DNA of 64,000 bases from Acytostelium subglobosum LB1 (taxonomy: Eukaryota; Evosea; Eumycetozoa; Acytosteliales; Acytosteliaceae), in the NCBI RefSeq assembly GCF_000787575.1, contig NW_012236527.1, forward strand, positions 310,001 to 374,000. Direction: 5' to 3'. The notes below the pieces were generated by a model. The model made no database searches and was not told the DNA's origin. It saw only the letters and a program-made list of their open reading frames with translations. Below are positions 45,203 to 57,911 of the stretch, piece by piece. Numbering within the stretch: position 1 is the stretch's first letter; every line of letters begins with the position of its first letter. The position numbers and the translations under genes are program-made.

Positions 45203-46519
45203 TTTTGGAAAGTTTGATTGATTGATTAGTAAGTAGATATACTTGATTGTTTGTTTGTTTGATGATTTGGAATGACTCTAGTTGAAGTATTTATATTGTT
45301 TGGTCAATGGATATCATGATGGAATATTACTTCCTAATCTGGAAGAGTCATGGATTGTGTAGGTGAGTTGAGTGTGATTCGTTGAAGGTCGGAAACTAAG
45401 CCATTCAATAAAGATGGAGTCATCCACTCACTCCAATCCACAATCCAATCCACAATGTCATCCTATCCACGTCACACTACTATATTATTGATTGATTGAT
45501 TGATTGATTGATCAATCATTAAGTTAAATATCTCCTTTCTGTGATGATAACCATTTGAGGATAAAGGGTGGTCAATATAATGATTGATTAATTTGATTGA
45601 TTCATTGATTGGTTAAGGTTGATTGATTGATGATTGAGTATGAGGGAGGGACTCAACCCACAATACACAACTCACACCGATATACAACAATCAATCAATC
45701 AATCAATCAAACCATCTCAACTTTATCTGAATGTTCATATGCTAATGCTATCACATGAGATAGGTAAGCTTGGTACCCTATACTTCCTTTAAAAGGTGAG
45801 TACCTGACCACTACTACTCTTGTGATTGTGTTTATCCATCCAGGATTGAATAGTTCTGTGGGTGTACACACTCACACTGTTGTCAAATGATTGATTGGCA
45901 GTGTGTGTTAGTGTTTGATAGATCACTGAGTCTGATCGACACAACAACACACTTCTTCCAAGATGATGATATCATTCATTCATGAAGGTAAGGATTCTTG
46001 GGCTGATTCTATTATTGTTGTTGTAATATTATTATCAGTCACCAAAGTTGACAAGTTGGACTCTCTACCAACCTCAGTCTGAGACTGGTTTTTAAAGATG
46101 GGTCCAGTCTAGGCTGACAATTGGTATCTAATTGATCACTGAATAAATGTTTGATTCCTTCCTGGATGGACTTATGACTTGGGTTGGATTTTATCTCATC
46201 AAACTCTGAGTGTGCCAGAGGTGAGTGTTTTTGAGCAAGAGATTGGAAGAAAACGAACGAAAGACTTTTGTCTTTTTTTTTCGTTTGGATGTCAGGCAGG
46301 GTTCAAATGAGAACACTTCTCTGTTTATGTTCTTCCTTTCCGCTTCAGATACATCATAATTAGACATATACATACATTACATACAGTAGTAATATATATA
46401 AAGTGTCGAACATAGTGTATTGATTGAGTTGTCGTCATCGAATCAATAATCATCAAACAACATACATACGAAACGACAAACAATAATAAGCTTATCAATC
46501 ATTCAATCATCGATCAATC
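45203..46519. other. Longest gene-free stretch (about 1.3 kb)
   Basis: Between the divergent hssA-like gene and the TPAK-repeat gene. It has TTGA runs at 45484-45514 and TCAA runs at 45688-45711, and a T-rich tract near 46269. No exon with splice and phase support was found. Confidence 0.55.
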
Positions 46520-48738
46520 ATGGCGACTCCAAAGAAAATAACAAGTGGAGAACAGACATCAAGTGAATTGAATCTGTTGGACTCAATGAAGAAGGTGAAC
46601 AGGAGGACAGAGACATTGAACTTGAAGGAGATACTCAAGATGCAGACACCCAAGAAGAGGGTCAGAACATCAAAGAAGGATGACAGTGCATCGAATGCAT
46701 CAGACGAGACAGCAACAGATGACACAACCACCGACACGACTACCACTCACACAACACCCAATGGCGTGGCATACCCTGTCACACCGGACAAGTCAGACGC
46801 ATCTGAGGAGCACGAGATGTTTAGCGACAGAACTGAGCCGTTGGCAATGTCACCTGTCTCCACGCCAATCGTGTCGAGGAAGATGCGCAAGCCAGACACT
46901 CCACATCCAGATGCTATCAAGAGGTCAAAGAGTGCCAATGCCAGCATCAACAACAGCAATGATATCGTGATACCAATCGCAGACTTCAAGATGCCACTCC
47001 CCAAACCAAAGAGCAAAGTCACAGCAGCAACAACGAGGATTGAGTCGATCATCCAAGAGGAGAATGAGAATGAACAGGATATAGTGCCACCAAAGAAGGT
47101 ACAGACTACTCCAGCAAAGTTGACTACCAAGTCAAAGAAGACTCCAGCCAAGCAACAAGTTGCTGCTGCTGTGGAGCAGGGAGAGGAGGATACTACTACA
47201 CAGGCGACTGTTGTGGCACAGGTTGTGACACCAGTCAAGTCCAAGACCCCAGCCAAGTCAAAGACACCGGCCAAAGCCAATACTCCAGCTAAACAGCCAA
47301 CCGAGGTTGAGCAGACATCAGTCGAGGAGGTTGCCAAACCAAAGGTTGTGACACCAGCCAAGTCAAAGACACCAGCCAAGGCCAAGACTCCAGCAAAGCA
47401 GTCCACTACCACCGAGCCTGCCACCACTACCACCGAAGAGGAGCCAGCCCAGCAAACGCCAGTTGCCAACAAAACAAAGAAGACTCTTGCCAAGTCCAAG
47501 ACCCCCGCCAAGCAGCCCGAGCCAGTTGAGGAGACAGTCGTGCCAGTCGCACCAGCCACACCACAGCCACAGACCCCACAACCTCAACAAACAAAGACAA
47601 AGACACAGACACCGGCCAAGTCAAAGACTCCAGCAAAGCAGCCAGTCGAGGTTGCAGCAGCTGTTGTTGAGGAGCCAGTCGCGCCAGTCACTGCACAGCC
47701 ACAGACCCCGCAACCAAAACAAACAAAGACAAAGACACAGACACCGGCCAAGTCCAAGACTCCAGCCAAATCACAGGTGACCGCTGATGTCGAGATGGAA
47801 GAACCTACCACACAGAATGGCAACAACCTGGAACAGACGCAACAAGATAATGATATGGTGGTCGACAAGGCTACCAAGACACCTGTATCCAAATCCAAGC
47901 AAGCAGCAATCTCAACTCCAAAGACAAAATCGACACCAGCAACACCAGCAGCATCAGCTACAAAGTCAGCGACCAAAGCGACAGCCACAACATCAACAAC
48001 AACAAATACACCAGCCAAACCAACAAACAAGACTCCAGCCAAATCAAAGACTCCAGCCAAAGACACGACAATGGCTACTGAGGAGGAGGACAAGTCATCA
48101 GAAGATGTTGTGAGTAAATCAACAACAACGACGACGACCACGACAAAGAAGAGGAAGTCAGAGGACATCGATTCAACATTGCACACCAAGCGCAACAACA
48201 CCAACAACACCAACAACACAAACAACAAAAACACCAACAAGAAGTCAACTGATGATGGTCAGCTGTTACCATCAATGCCATCGCTCAATGCCGATATTCT
48301 GAAACAAGCTGCAAGCATGACGTAAGTGTCATCACCCCCCATCACTCAATCAGGCACTAACATACTCAATCAATCAAATCCAACAGGAACGAGATAAAGT
48401 CAAACAAGGCGAAAGTAGAAGAAGAGAAGAAGAGAAGACAAGAGGATGCGCAACTGAAAGAGAGAAAGGATAAGATCAAGAGGATCAAGGAGGAGAGACG
48501 AAAGGAATCCAATCCAAAGCACATCATTCCAGTGTCACTGGAGCGCGTGGACGAATTGCGCTTTATGTCGAAGGAGGCGGACAAACAACGAAAGCATACC
48601 GAGCAGGAGGAGCTGAGCAAGAAGAACTCGGCCAAGCTGAACGCCAAGGCCACCCTGAGGAACAAGATCAACGCCCTGCGACCCGGCAGTCGCATGACCG
48701 TCAGTCAGACCGTGGCCATGAATGCTCACAAGTTCTAA
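46520..48738 (+). CDS. Basic TPAK-repeat nuclear protein
   Basis: Exons 46520-48321 and 48387-48738, phase 2, 717 residues. The N-terminal part has TPKK sites (MQTPKKRVRTSKK) and phospho-like SP/TP motifs. Residues about 190-530 carry many copies of (S/T)KTPAK, often doubled as TPAKSKTPAK and separated by acidic or Gln/Pro spacers. Such S/T-P-x-K repeats resemble histone H1 tails and bind the AT minor groove; they are CDK-type phosphorylation sites (inference). The C-terminal 115 residues are a charged helix (KRIKEERRKESNPKHIIPVS, RKHTEQEELSKKNSAKLNAK) followed by ALRPGSRMTVSQTVAMNAH. No named family is recognised; a chromatin or chromosome-linked protein is likely. Confidence 0.75.
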
Positions 48739-48836
48739 TCAATCGATTGATCGATCCTCGCCACACTACCACCTGTCGCAGCGTTCCCAACGTAATAAAC
48801 AAACATTGCTCAACATTGCGAAACAATAGTTTAGTT

Positions 48837-50870
48837 CTAGTCAGTTTCCACCTGGATTGTTTTGAGGAACCCGACGATTTGGTGGGAGCGCATCACTCCA
48901 CCTTCCAACTTGTGATTGATCACGAGATAGTAGTCAGCGCCAATGTAGCGGATTTGGGCATGTAGGAGCATGTCATCGTCAACCAGCTTGATTCGGATGC
49001 ATGGCACATCCAATGGTGCAAAGAAGTTGAGTATACTTGATAGGTCTTCCAAATGTTCCAGGCGTCCATTTAGGACCAGGCTATCAAGTGTGGTCAGAGG
49101 CTTGACAAGATCCAGCACAATAGATTCATCATCACGATGACGTCCAATCAATTGATGAGCATTGCCAATGTCCGAGATGATCATATGTCTCAATCCTGGA
49201 CAATGACCAAGTATATCAATCTGTGATGAGATGTTGGCGATGCTGAGGGTGTGTAGAGAATCTGGAATGCTCCATTGGTGGATGAATGGTTCCGTATCAA
49301 AGGAGAAGCTGACGGTCAACTGAGTGATTGATTGTGGCAGGTATGGCATTGATTGGCTGTAGAACAATCCAAGTACTAATGTTGTTAGGTTGAGAGGTAG
49401 CACGTCTGGACCGATTATTTGATTGAATGAGTCACCCAAGATCAAAGTCTTTAGAGAGAGTGGCAGAGTACCAGGTTGTAGCAGCTGATCAAACTCATCA
49501 TGGAAAGTTAGAATCGTCAATGACGATGGGAATGTTCCAATCTCCAAGACTTGATTGAATACATCATCAAACTCCAGACTAGTGAGTGATGTTGGCAATG
49601 ATCCTGGTTCGATCAACATGTTGAACTCATATCCAAACTTAAGATCGGTGATTGATGATGGCAACACTGGCAATGGCAACACTGGCATGTCAATCTCTCC
49701 TCCATGTGATTGTGACATGGTCACTCTGTTGATCGATTGATTGAAGCTCATTCCAAACTGTAGACGTTGTAGAGCATGTGGAAGGGCACCTGGCACAAGC
49801 GGTTGGTTATAGTTCATTCCAAATGTAATATCCTTTAGGGAGGCCGGCAGACTACCTGGCGAGATTGGCTGGTCAAAGCAATCGCTAAAGACAAGCTTGA
49901 TGAGACTCTGGGGAAGTATGGCTGGCAGTATAGGATGATTGAATGATGACCCAAGTGACAGGTCTTCCAGGCCCTCAGGCAAAGAGCCCATTAGTAAGTT
50001 GTGACTGTAGTTGCAATATAGATGTAGTGTGCGCAGTGATGAGGGGAGCAGTCCAGGCTCAAGTTCACATTGGAATTGGGAGCCCAATGTTAGCTTGGTG
50101 AGCGAGTCATTGAGCATGTCGGTCACGAGCTCACGCCCAAAGTAGTGTCGAAAATGCAACTCGGTGAGCGATGGAGGCGTGACGAGTTGTTGCCTATACA
50201 AGTAGCTCAGCTTGAGTCGCACCAGAGAGTTGGGTAGCACGCCCTGTCCAAGAGGCTGGTCAAAGTCAAAGCCCAATGTGAGGTCAAGTAACGAGTCTGG
50301 CAACACATGTTCCCTCAGAGGTTGGTTAAAGTGTCGTCCAAAGTACAGCTTGGTAAGACTGGTTGGCAAGCAGCCCAATGTCAATTGTTGATTGAACTGA
50401 TACCCAAACCTTAAGTCTGTTAATGAGTCTGGTAAAGAGTGTGGCTCGAATGCTTGATTAAAGTGCGCTCCAAGTCTAAGTATAACCAGTGACTCTGGTA
50501 ACGATTGTGGTCTAATCGGATTAACGCCATGTCTAGCAATTGTCAGCTCAGTGATTGATGAAGGTAACTTCTTCGCTGCTAAGTATGATTAAATGAGTCA
50601 ATGATTGAATGATTGATTAAATGAATGAATGTACATACATTTCTCACCAAAGGTTGATAAGAAGGAAGTATGTATCAATAGGTTGTTACTATTGTCAACA
50701 TCATCATGGTTGGTCATATGCAGTCCTTTTAGATTTAACAAGCTTAGTCTCTCATTGAACATTCGTCTACAAGTCAATAGTAGACTTATTAGATCAATGC
50801 GTCCACCATGAAGTTGGTCATCTACCAACTGTCCAATATACTTTATAAGTATATTTGGTAATGTGTCCAT
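48837..50870 (-). CDS. FNIP-repeat protein
   Basis: Exons 50870-50639 and 50578-48837, phase 1, 657 residues. The N-terminus looks like an F-box-type helical start (LPNILIKYIGQL, SLLLTCRRMFNE). About 18 FNIP repeats of 22-23 residues follow, with the LPxSLxxLxFGxxFNQPLxxGxLP pattern (LPTSLTKLYFGRHFNQPLRE, LPASLKDITFGMNYNQPLVP). FNIP repeats are a dictyostelid-expanded LRR-like solenoid of unknown ligand. With the F-box-like start, a ubiquitin-ligase substrate adaptor is a reasonable guess. The stop is only 99 nt from that of the TPAK gene (convergent). Confidence 0.9.
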
Positions 50871-51033
50871 CCTTTATCACTATCTCTATCTCTATCTCTA
50901 TCTCTATTATCAAAACAAAGATGTTGAAGTTGACTCATTCATTCATTCTCACTTTGGCGAATGAATGACTCATCGATCGTTGTCCTGTCCACGTATACAT
51001 GTATATAATATATATGATCGCTATATTGGTTTA

Positions 51034-51521
51034 TTAATTACCTTCTTTCGCTCGCTCACTCAGTCTTTCTTTCGCTGTGGCCAATGCTTCGTCTCTTGCC
51101 TTGGTTCTGTCCGAGATGATCCTATGTCTCTCCTCAGGCCAATCAGGCAACTGCAATCCAACTCTTTTAGATGACTTCTCAACCCTCTCTCTAACAGGTA
51201 TACCAATATTATATTCCTCCAACAACGTCTAGACATTCGATTGATTGGTTAGAGATGTTTGAGTGACATTAGCTCGTGAAGTACAGGGAGACATACCTGT
51301 AGATCCTTTGTAGACTTTAGATAGAATCTGTAGGTTTTGACTTGGTCTTGTAACACTCTAATCTTATCGGGATCATCGACATTCCTATTCTCTCTAAAGA
51401 TCTCACGAAGGTTTGATCTCCACCAAGAGTCTGATTTGAATGCATTATATCTCAGTCCTTCTCTTAGTACTCTTCTAAACAGTACCAATGATGATGTTGT
51501 TATAATAGGTGCCTTTGACAT
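51034..51521 (-). CDS. FMC1-like LYR-motif ATP synthase assembly factor
   Basis: Exons 51521-51297 and 51228-51034, phase 0, 139 residues. The LYR-type helix is LVLFRRVLREGLRYN, close to human FMC1 TFRGLLRELRYL. The C-terminal part KSSKRVGLQLPDWPEE matches human ESAGLVGLKLPHQPG. FMC1 stabilises the F1 assembly factor ATPAF2/Atp12 in mitochondria. An ER-rich C-terminal helix (AKERLSERAKEGN) is an extension. Confidence 0.75.
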
Positions 51522-52391
51522 TATAATCTCTATATGTATGTATATGTATATGTATCTCAATTTAGAGAGGTCTGCTCAATCAAAGTAAAGTATCCCAGGC
51601 CATTGATCAGTCGGTCGTTTTTGTTTTGAATGGCAACAAGTTTGTTTGTTGCATTATATTACGAGTCACATTCCTATGACTATTGTTGGTATGGTCTCTT
51701 TGCCATTCTATCATTCTAATAGAGTAGCAATGAATACAGGGTCTTTGTTGTTCTTGGATGGATCTCTCTTTCCTTTGATTGAATAATCATTAAGTTTAAC
51801 AAAGATTGTATCTTTGCATTCGACTGGTATTATAAGAGTTTGTTAGAGTAACTTCTCTCATTCATTTATTCATTCATTATAACATTATTAATAATAAGCC
51901 TTTGTTATTATGAATACTGGTTGATTACTTTTGAGAGGCATTATTATTATGAATAAACACACGATGGATATTTATTTATTTGTATATTGGATACGTGGTT
52001 GCAATGCAAATAAGAAGATGGATAGAGTGTGTGGGTCTACCCAATACTTCTTGTCTGGCAACCACCAACCACACCACTGTTGTTGCGACTCCCTCCTTCA
52101 GTCAGTCGACACAGCCACGAACACTTAAACACACGAATGTGAACATACATCATCATCTCTCATTCCACCTCCAAGCACTACTTAAAAGTACTACTTATCT
52201 CTCTTTGTACCATACACCTACACTCTCTCGCATAACACTCTACATTATCACTAAACTACACATCTTGAGGGAGCATCACTCATTGCTCACTTAAAAGACT
52301 ACACACAGATACAAATACAAATACAGAGAGAGATAATAATATATTATAATATAATACCAATTGATTGGGTCACATGACAGGTTAGAAGAGA
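51522..52391. other. Divergent intergenic region
   Basis: Between FMC1 (minus) and the FSP1-like gene (plus). AT-rich, with TTCATT repeats near 51860-51880. No gene seen. Confidence 0.5.
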
Positions 52392-53691
52392 ATGATCAAG
52401 ATATTTGGCACAATAGTGTTCTTCTTCTATCACTATGCACTACTACTATTCTTCTCAGTAGTCTATGTGTTCTGCATGGCATTCAAGTCATCAGTGGCAC
52501 TCAAATCAACTCTACTCAATAGGGTAAGCGTCATCATTCATTCATTCAATCAATGGAATATGATCAACACTCGATCACTCACTCACTCACTCAATCAATC
52601 AATCAATCAATCAATCAATGTACACTCAGATACCAGTGGAGGATAGAAAGAGAGTTGTTGTGGTTGGAGGTGGATTCTCTGGAAGTATGGTGGCACAACA
52701 GTTGGAGAATGACTTCCAGGTGACATTGATCGATACAAAGGATTACTTTGAATTCACTCCAAGTATATTGAGGACAATCGTTGAGCCTACACATATCAAG
52801 AGTATACAGGTGCTCCATTCACATTATCTAAAGCATACCAATGTCGTCCAGAAAGAGGTGACCGGTGTGCACAAGGGCGAGGTGGTGCTGGACGACCGCA
52901 CCGTCCCCTTTGACTACCTGGTGCTCAACTCGGGCTCCAGCTACAACTCCCCATTCAAGGAGTCGTCCGTCGTGGCATCAGCTCGCGCCAACACATTGCG
53001 CGAGAACTACTATCACATTCGCAAGCTCAAGAAGATATTGATCATTGGCGGTGGCATTGTCGGCGTCGAGCTGGCGGCCGAGATCGTCAGTCACTTCTCG
53101 GGCAAGGAGGTTACGCTCATCCACTCGCAGTCCAAACTGATGAATCGCTTCCCCAAAAAGGCCATTCGCCATGCCGAGCAATATCTCGTGGATCATGGCG
53201 TGCGCATCGTTCACAACGAGCGCGTCATTGCCCACAAGGGCAACATCTTCATCACAGACCAGGGCAGCGAGATCATCGCCGACCAGGCATTCCTGTGCAC
53301 GGGAATTGTGCCCAACTCTGACTTTGTCAAGAAGACCTTCCCCGACGCCATCTCAGAGTTTGGCTACATCAAGGGCAATGAGTACCTTCAGATGTCTGGC
53401 GCAACATTCTACCGCAACATTTTTGTCTCGGGCGATGTGCTCAATGTGCGCGAGGAGAAGCTGGCGCAGACGGCCGAGAACACGGCCAGTGTCGTCGTCA
53501 ACAACATCTACGCAATGGAGGCGCGCAATGAGAACGCCCTGCAAAAGTACCGCTCTGGCGCCAAGCCCATCCTCATCAGTCTTGGCAAGTTCAACAGCAT
53601 CCTCGTCTACAAAGATTGGACACTCACAGGCTTCCTCCCTGCACTCATGAAGGAGTTTGTCGAGTGGAAGACTATGATCAGATATTGGTAG
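52392..53691 (+). CDS. FSP1/AIFM2-like NAD(P)H oxidoreductase with N-terminal membrane helix
   Basis: Exons 52392-52523 and 52630-53691, phase 0, 397 residues. Exon 1 encodes a long hydrophobic helix (IFGTIVFFFYHYALLLFFSV). Exon 2 is the class-II pyridine-nucleotide disulphide-like core: FAD site KRVVVVGGGFSGSMVAQQLE, NAD(P) site KILIIGGGIVGVELAAEI, FDYLVLNSGSS, AFLCTGIVPNSDF and NIFVSGDVLN with KLAQTAENTASVV. This layout matches the FSP1/AIFM2 and Ndi-like family, which reduces quinones at membranes. Human FSP1 uses N-myristoylation; a transmembrane start here would give a different way of anchoring. Confidence 0.88.
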
Positions 53692-53857
53692 CGTGTTCGC
53701 GACTCTCTGGCTGGCGCGACTCTTTGGCGCGGCGACAATACCAAATAAACTCAATCACCTTGTATACACCAACACAATATACATTCTTAAGAAGCGAAGC
53801 CAGTCATCCAGGGATGGACTGACGCCGTGCGTGATTCACAATGTTTATTTAAAGTTA

Positions 53858-56374
53858 TTATTGCATGTTGTCTGTGGCGCTGGCGTTGTCGACATGGTTA
53901 GACGCGTCGACCACAGCCTGCTCCTCGGGTGACAGCGGCAGTACCCACTTGGGATAGACACGCTTGTAAAGGGTTGAGACAGACAGTGTCCTGTTGGTTC
54001 ATCTTGCCATCGAACAGACACTTCATGCGGCCGTGTGTACCGAGCGACTCTTTGATATGGCCGACCCTGCCCATCTTGGTGTGCAGCTCAATCTTCTTGA
54101 ACCACTCAATGTCCTCGGGGAAGTAGAACATGTCGCGCACAGTCACAAACTTCCTGCTCAGCGCCTTGGCGATGTAGCCGGTCAGGATGATACGCTTGCA
54201 GATGATGCGGTCGGGGTTCACGCTTGCCAGATGGCCTGTGGCCACCAGCTGCGCGCAAGAGCGGTCGCGGAACACGAGCAGGGGTGCGGGTGGGAACATG
54301 ACTGGCGCGTATACTGTCGCCACTGTGTTGCGGCCAGCAAACAAGAACTTCTCGTACTTTTGCTTGTCGCAGTTTGGTGCGCTGATGCTGTATATGGGGT
54401 TGGCCGAGAAGTGGCGGAAGCCGACGTGGAAGTAGACCTCCTCCTTGGACTTGACCGGCTCGTCGTAGTGACGGTGCTTCTCGCACTGGAAGTGCAGCAC
54501 CGAGATCTTGTTCTCGTAACGCATCAGTCCGCTTGCAACCAGTGGTGTGTTGCGGCCCTCGATGACCTGGGCGGCGCTTGGTCCTCCAGCCAATGTGATC
54601 CTAACATACTGGTCTGGCTTGACTGGCGCCTTATCCTGCAGGGCCGAAGATGCTCTCATTGATTGATTGAAGCTGTGGAACTGGAAGATGCGAGCATAGT
54701 CCAGAGGGAGATTCTCGTAGGCATCCCATGGTGACGAGCGGAAGCTCTTAAGGCCACGGTACTTTGAGAAACGAACGCGACATGGAATGTTTGTTGGTGT
54801 GTTGGCTTCATCTGGGAACTCCAGCTCGTTCTTCTCCTTTCCGCGGTCGTCCTCGTCGTCGCTCTCATCGTCCTCATCCTCATCCTCGTCCTTCATATCT
54901 TCCTCGGCATCCTCTTCCTCGGCCTTCTTAATCTTCTCTATATCCTCCTTTGACTTTCCAATCCACTTGTCTGAATTCAGCTCCAATTCTTCCAGCTCCT
55001 CTTCCTCGTCCTCGCCGTCTTGCTCCTCGCCATCTTGCTCGTCCATTTGATCGTCTTGCTCGCCCATCTCTGCGTCCTCGCCGTCCTCGTCTTCGTAGTC
55101 TTCCTCGGGCTCCTCCTCGTCGTCGAGGTACCATGATGCCTGGTATGAAGAGGTACCCTTGGGCACCAAGACCTTCTTCTTCCTGTTGGCTTGAGCCAAC
55201 TCAATCTCCTCGTTTGTTGGCATGGTCTGCTCCTGCTCATTCAGATCGGGTATGTTGTGTGTTTGAAGTGTATCTCTCTCCTCTGGCTCAGCCTTGTCCA
55301 ATATCTTGGCAGTGCTGTCCTGCATCGCTGATTGCTCGTCCTTTGCCTTCTTGTGTCTGGTCTGGTGGGGGTCTGCTGCCTGCTCGATCTTCTCAATCTG
55401 GAAGTCGCCCAGCTCTGGCAGATGCATGATCTGCTTGGCCGACAACGAGTTGCCACGGACAAAGCCTGTCAGCACGAGGTTGCCAGCGGCGTCATTCTCT
55501 GCGCCCTCCACCATGATGTATGGACGTGCCTGCTTCCACACTGGCTCATTGATGTGCATCGCCTCAACGAAACGCAGTACCTGTCCCATATCGTCGTCTG
55601 CGGGCAACACCTTGGGCTCGTCGGGGAATTGGAAGTGGAACAATGAGGTCAGCTGCTTCTTGACGTCGTTCTTCTTCTTTTGTGCGATCTTGTCAAAGTG
55701 TTGCATGAGCAGCATGGACGATGGCACGCCCTGTGCCTTGATCACCGAGCACAGGCGCTCGGCCTTCTCGTCGAACTTGGTGTCGCCTCCGGCGATGCCG
55801 CCAACCTCAAACTCTGCGGGGTTGACCACGAACAGGATGATGTCTGCCAGCTTCACCGAGTGAATCAATGTCTCAATATCTCTACTATCGATGCAAATGA
55901 ATGTCGCGCGCACCTTTGATGTCAAACTAACTGTCGTATGGCTGCTCTCCAACTCTGCGCCACTCAACTCAAACTTCTTCAACATCTGTGACTTGATCAA
56001 CTTGATATCAACATTCTCGCTCAATGGTATAACGCTCTATTATTGATCAAAGTATGTTAGTAATGATCATTGAGTGACTGAGGGGCGAGGGTAAGGGTAC
56101 GTACGATGATGCGAGGCGCGGCGACATCGGGAAGACCAAGACGGGCACGCTCGAGAGCCTCAGCACGCTTGGATTGGGTCATCTTTAGTTGTTTCTGTCT
56201 GATCTCTGCTGAGCGTGATTTGACTACGGCACCTGACTTTACACCTTGTCTTGGTGTATTCTGTTCGATCTTTCCTGCTGCTCTACGCTTGATTTGACCC
56301 TTGCTATCATGCTTGCCAGCTTTGAATGTCTTATTACTCTGTTTCAAAGGGCCTGCTCTATGTCTGTGTTCCAT
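53858..56374 (-). CDS. TSR1: TSR1 40S ribosome biogenesis GTPase-like protein (frame break near C-terminus)
   Basis: Exons 56374-56105 and 56036 to 53858, about 815 residues. Basic start: MEHRHRAGPLKQSNKTFKAG. A degenerate GTPase domain (KLADIILFVVNPAEFEVGGI, GVPSSMLLMQHFD), a long acidic insert, and the AARP2CN/DUF663 C-terminal half (PCRVRFSKYRGLKSFRSSPW, YVRITLAGGPSAAQ, FFKKIELHTKMGRVGHIKES) identify TSR1, a 40S maturation factor. The frame as read ends at 53898 with unrelated residues. Dropping one base in the GGG run at 53971-53973 restores the expected end LYKRVYPKWVLPLSPEEQ and a stop at 53858, so the gene is probably whole and the extra base an assembly error. Confidence 0.92.
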
Positions 56375-56581
56375 CTCTATATATTATATCTTTATTTATC
56401 TTATCTATCAAGATATATGAATAACACTAACAAAGTTGATTGTGTGTTTGATCAAAACACGAAGAGATAGAGTGTCGTTCGTTCGCTTTTTCATTGAGAA
56501 AAATTAAATTAAATAATTAAAATGGAGGTGTGTGTGGGCAAGGCGAGGGCGAGGGTAGGGTAAGGGTATGGGTTTATTGCC

Positions 56582-57911
56582 TTATGCAAGAATGTATGAA
56601 ATAAATAATAAAGAGAGGATAAGAAGATTGGTTGATTGGAGTGTGATACCATTGCTTGGATGGTTAGTTGTTGTAGTGGATGAAGTTGTAGTTGGTGTGT
56701 TTGTGTCTGATGAAGTGGTAGTTGTAGTGGATGATGTTGTTGGATTATTGGATGTTGTGCCGGTTGTAGTGCCAGATGTTGTAGTAGTAGTAGTAGTCGA
56801 TGGCTTGGTAGTAGTAGAGGTGGAGGTTGTTGATGGCTTGGTGGTGGTTGAAGTTGTTGAGGTGGAAGTGGTGGATGTTGAAGTGGTCGAAGGCTTGGTA
56901 GTTGATGAGGTTGTTGGATTGGATGTTGATTGATCAGTGTCGACAACATTTCCAGAATATAGGTTACCAGTTGGTATACGAGTGTTGTTTGAGGCGGTGG
57001 CATTGCCCTTGGAGTCGGTCAACACAACGTATTGTGTGGCGTTGGTCAAATAGGCAGTGTTTCCATAAAAGTTGGCATTGAGTCCCCATCCAGCTATACG
57101 CTGATGTACCTCGAATGCGTTGGCAACCTTTGGATTATCATTGCTGTAGCCGACGTTGAAACGGATGATACAATCGTTGCCCTTAACATCGATGAAGCTG
57201 TCGCCAGAGTTGGCGCCAGTGATGCCAGTGCCATTGAATATGTTGTGCTCGACAATGGTGAATGATGAGCCCTCCTTGATGTCAACGTGCTCGGCAGTCA
57301 CACCAGGTCCAATGACATTACTACGGATTGTGTTATAGTCGGCTTCCTTGATCAACTCGGCCCACTTGCCCTTGTCTGATCCGACGTAGACGCCCTCACC
57401 ATAGTCTGGAGTGACCAATCCACAGTCGTGAATGTATGAGTTCTGAATGGTGTTGTGGGAGCTGCCATTGCGGAAGTGTACACACTCCTGGCCAATGTTG
57501 TAGACTTCCACATGGTCGTAGAGGCAGTAGTTGGCCTTGTCAGTCCATGATTCCCTTTTGTCCGTTGGTGATCTTGAGGTTGCGAACAATCCAGTAGCTG
57601 CCAGTGACAGCGACCACATATCCAGAGTTTTGGTTGCCACCATCAATTGTTGCAGGATTGGTATCGGATGCACTTTGAAGTGTGATTGGGTTGTCTGATG
57701 TGCCACTGGCTGACAATACCAACTTGCCTGCAAACACCTTTCCAGCTCCCAAATTGATAACATCACCCATATTAGCATTTGTCAATGCATTATTTAAACA
57801 AGTAAGGTCATCACAACTAGTTGTAACTGCATTGGTGATGGTGATACTAATGCTCGTGCATAATAGTATCACCAACAGTGTTGTTATTGGCAACATATTT
57901 ATATTGAACAT
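56582..57911 (-). CDS. Secreted right-handed beta-helix (pectate-lyase-like) GPI-type surface protein (frame break)
   Basis: From ATG at 57911: signal peptide (LPITTLLVILLCTSISITIT), then beta-helix coils (GKLVLSASGTSDNPITLQSA, YWIVRNLKITNGQKGI). A frame change lies near 57545; the next frame carries on the same fold (ANYCLYDHVEVYNIGQECVH, IQNSYIHDCGLVTPDYGEGV, IVEHNIFNGTGITGANSGDS), then a Thr/Ser stalk and a hydrophobic GPI-type end (LLILSLLFISYIL). Dropping one C of the CC at 57545-57546 joins the halves (NGQKGIMTDKANYCLYD). Total about 440 residues. It probably acts on or binds polysaccharide at the cell surface; catalytic residues cannot be judged. Confidence 0.8.

Noticed and set aside
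46747-47559. 270-codon minus-strand frame (and another at 47584-48240)
   Set aside because: Mirror of the TPAK repeats on the plus strand, with no start context or domain.
53692-57911. Reading the TSR1 and beta-helix frame breaks as pseudogenes
   Set aside because: Each is mended by one surplus base in a short C/G run, the flanking protein is conserved, and an N elsewhere shows the same behaviour, so assembly error is simpler.
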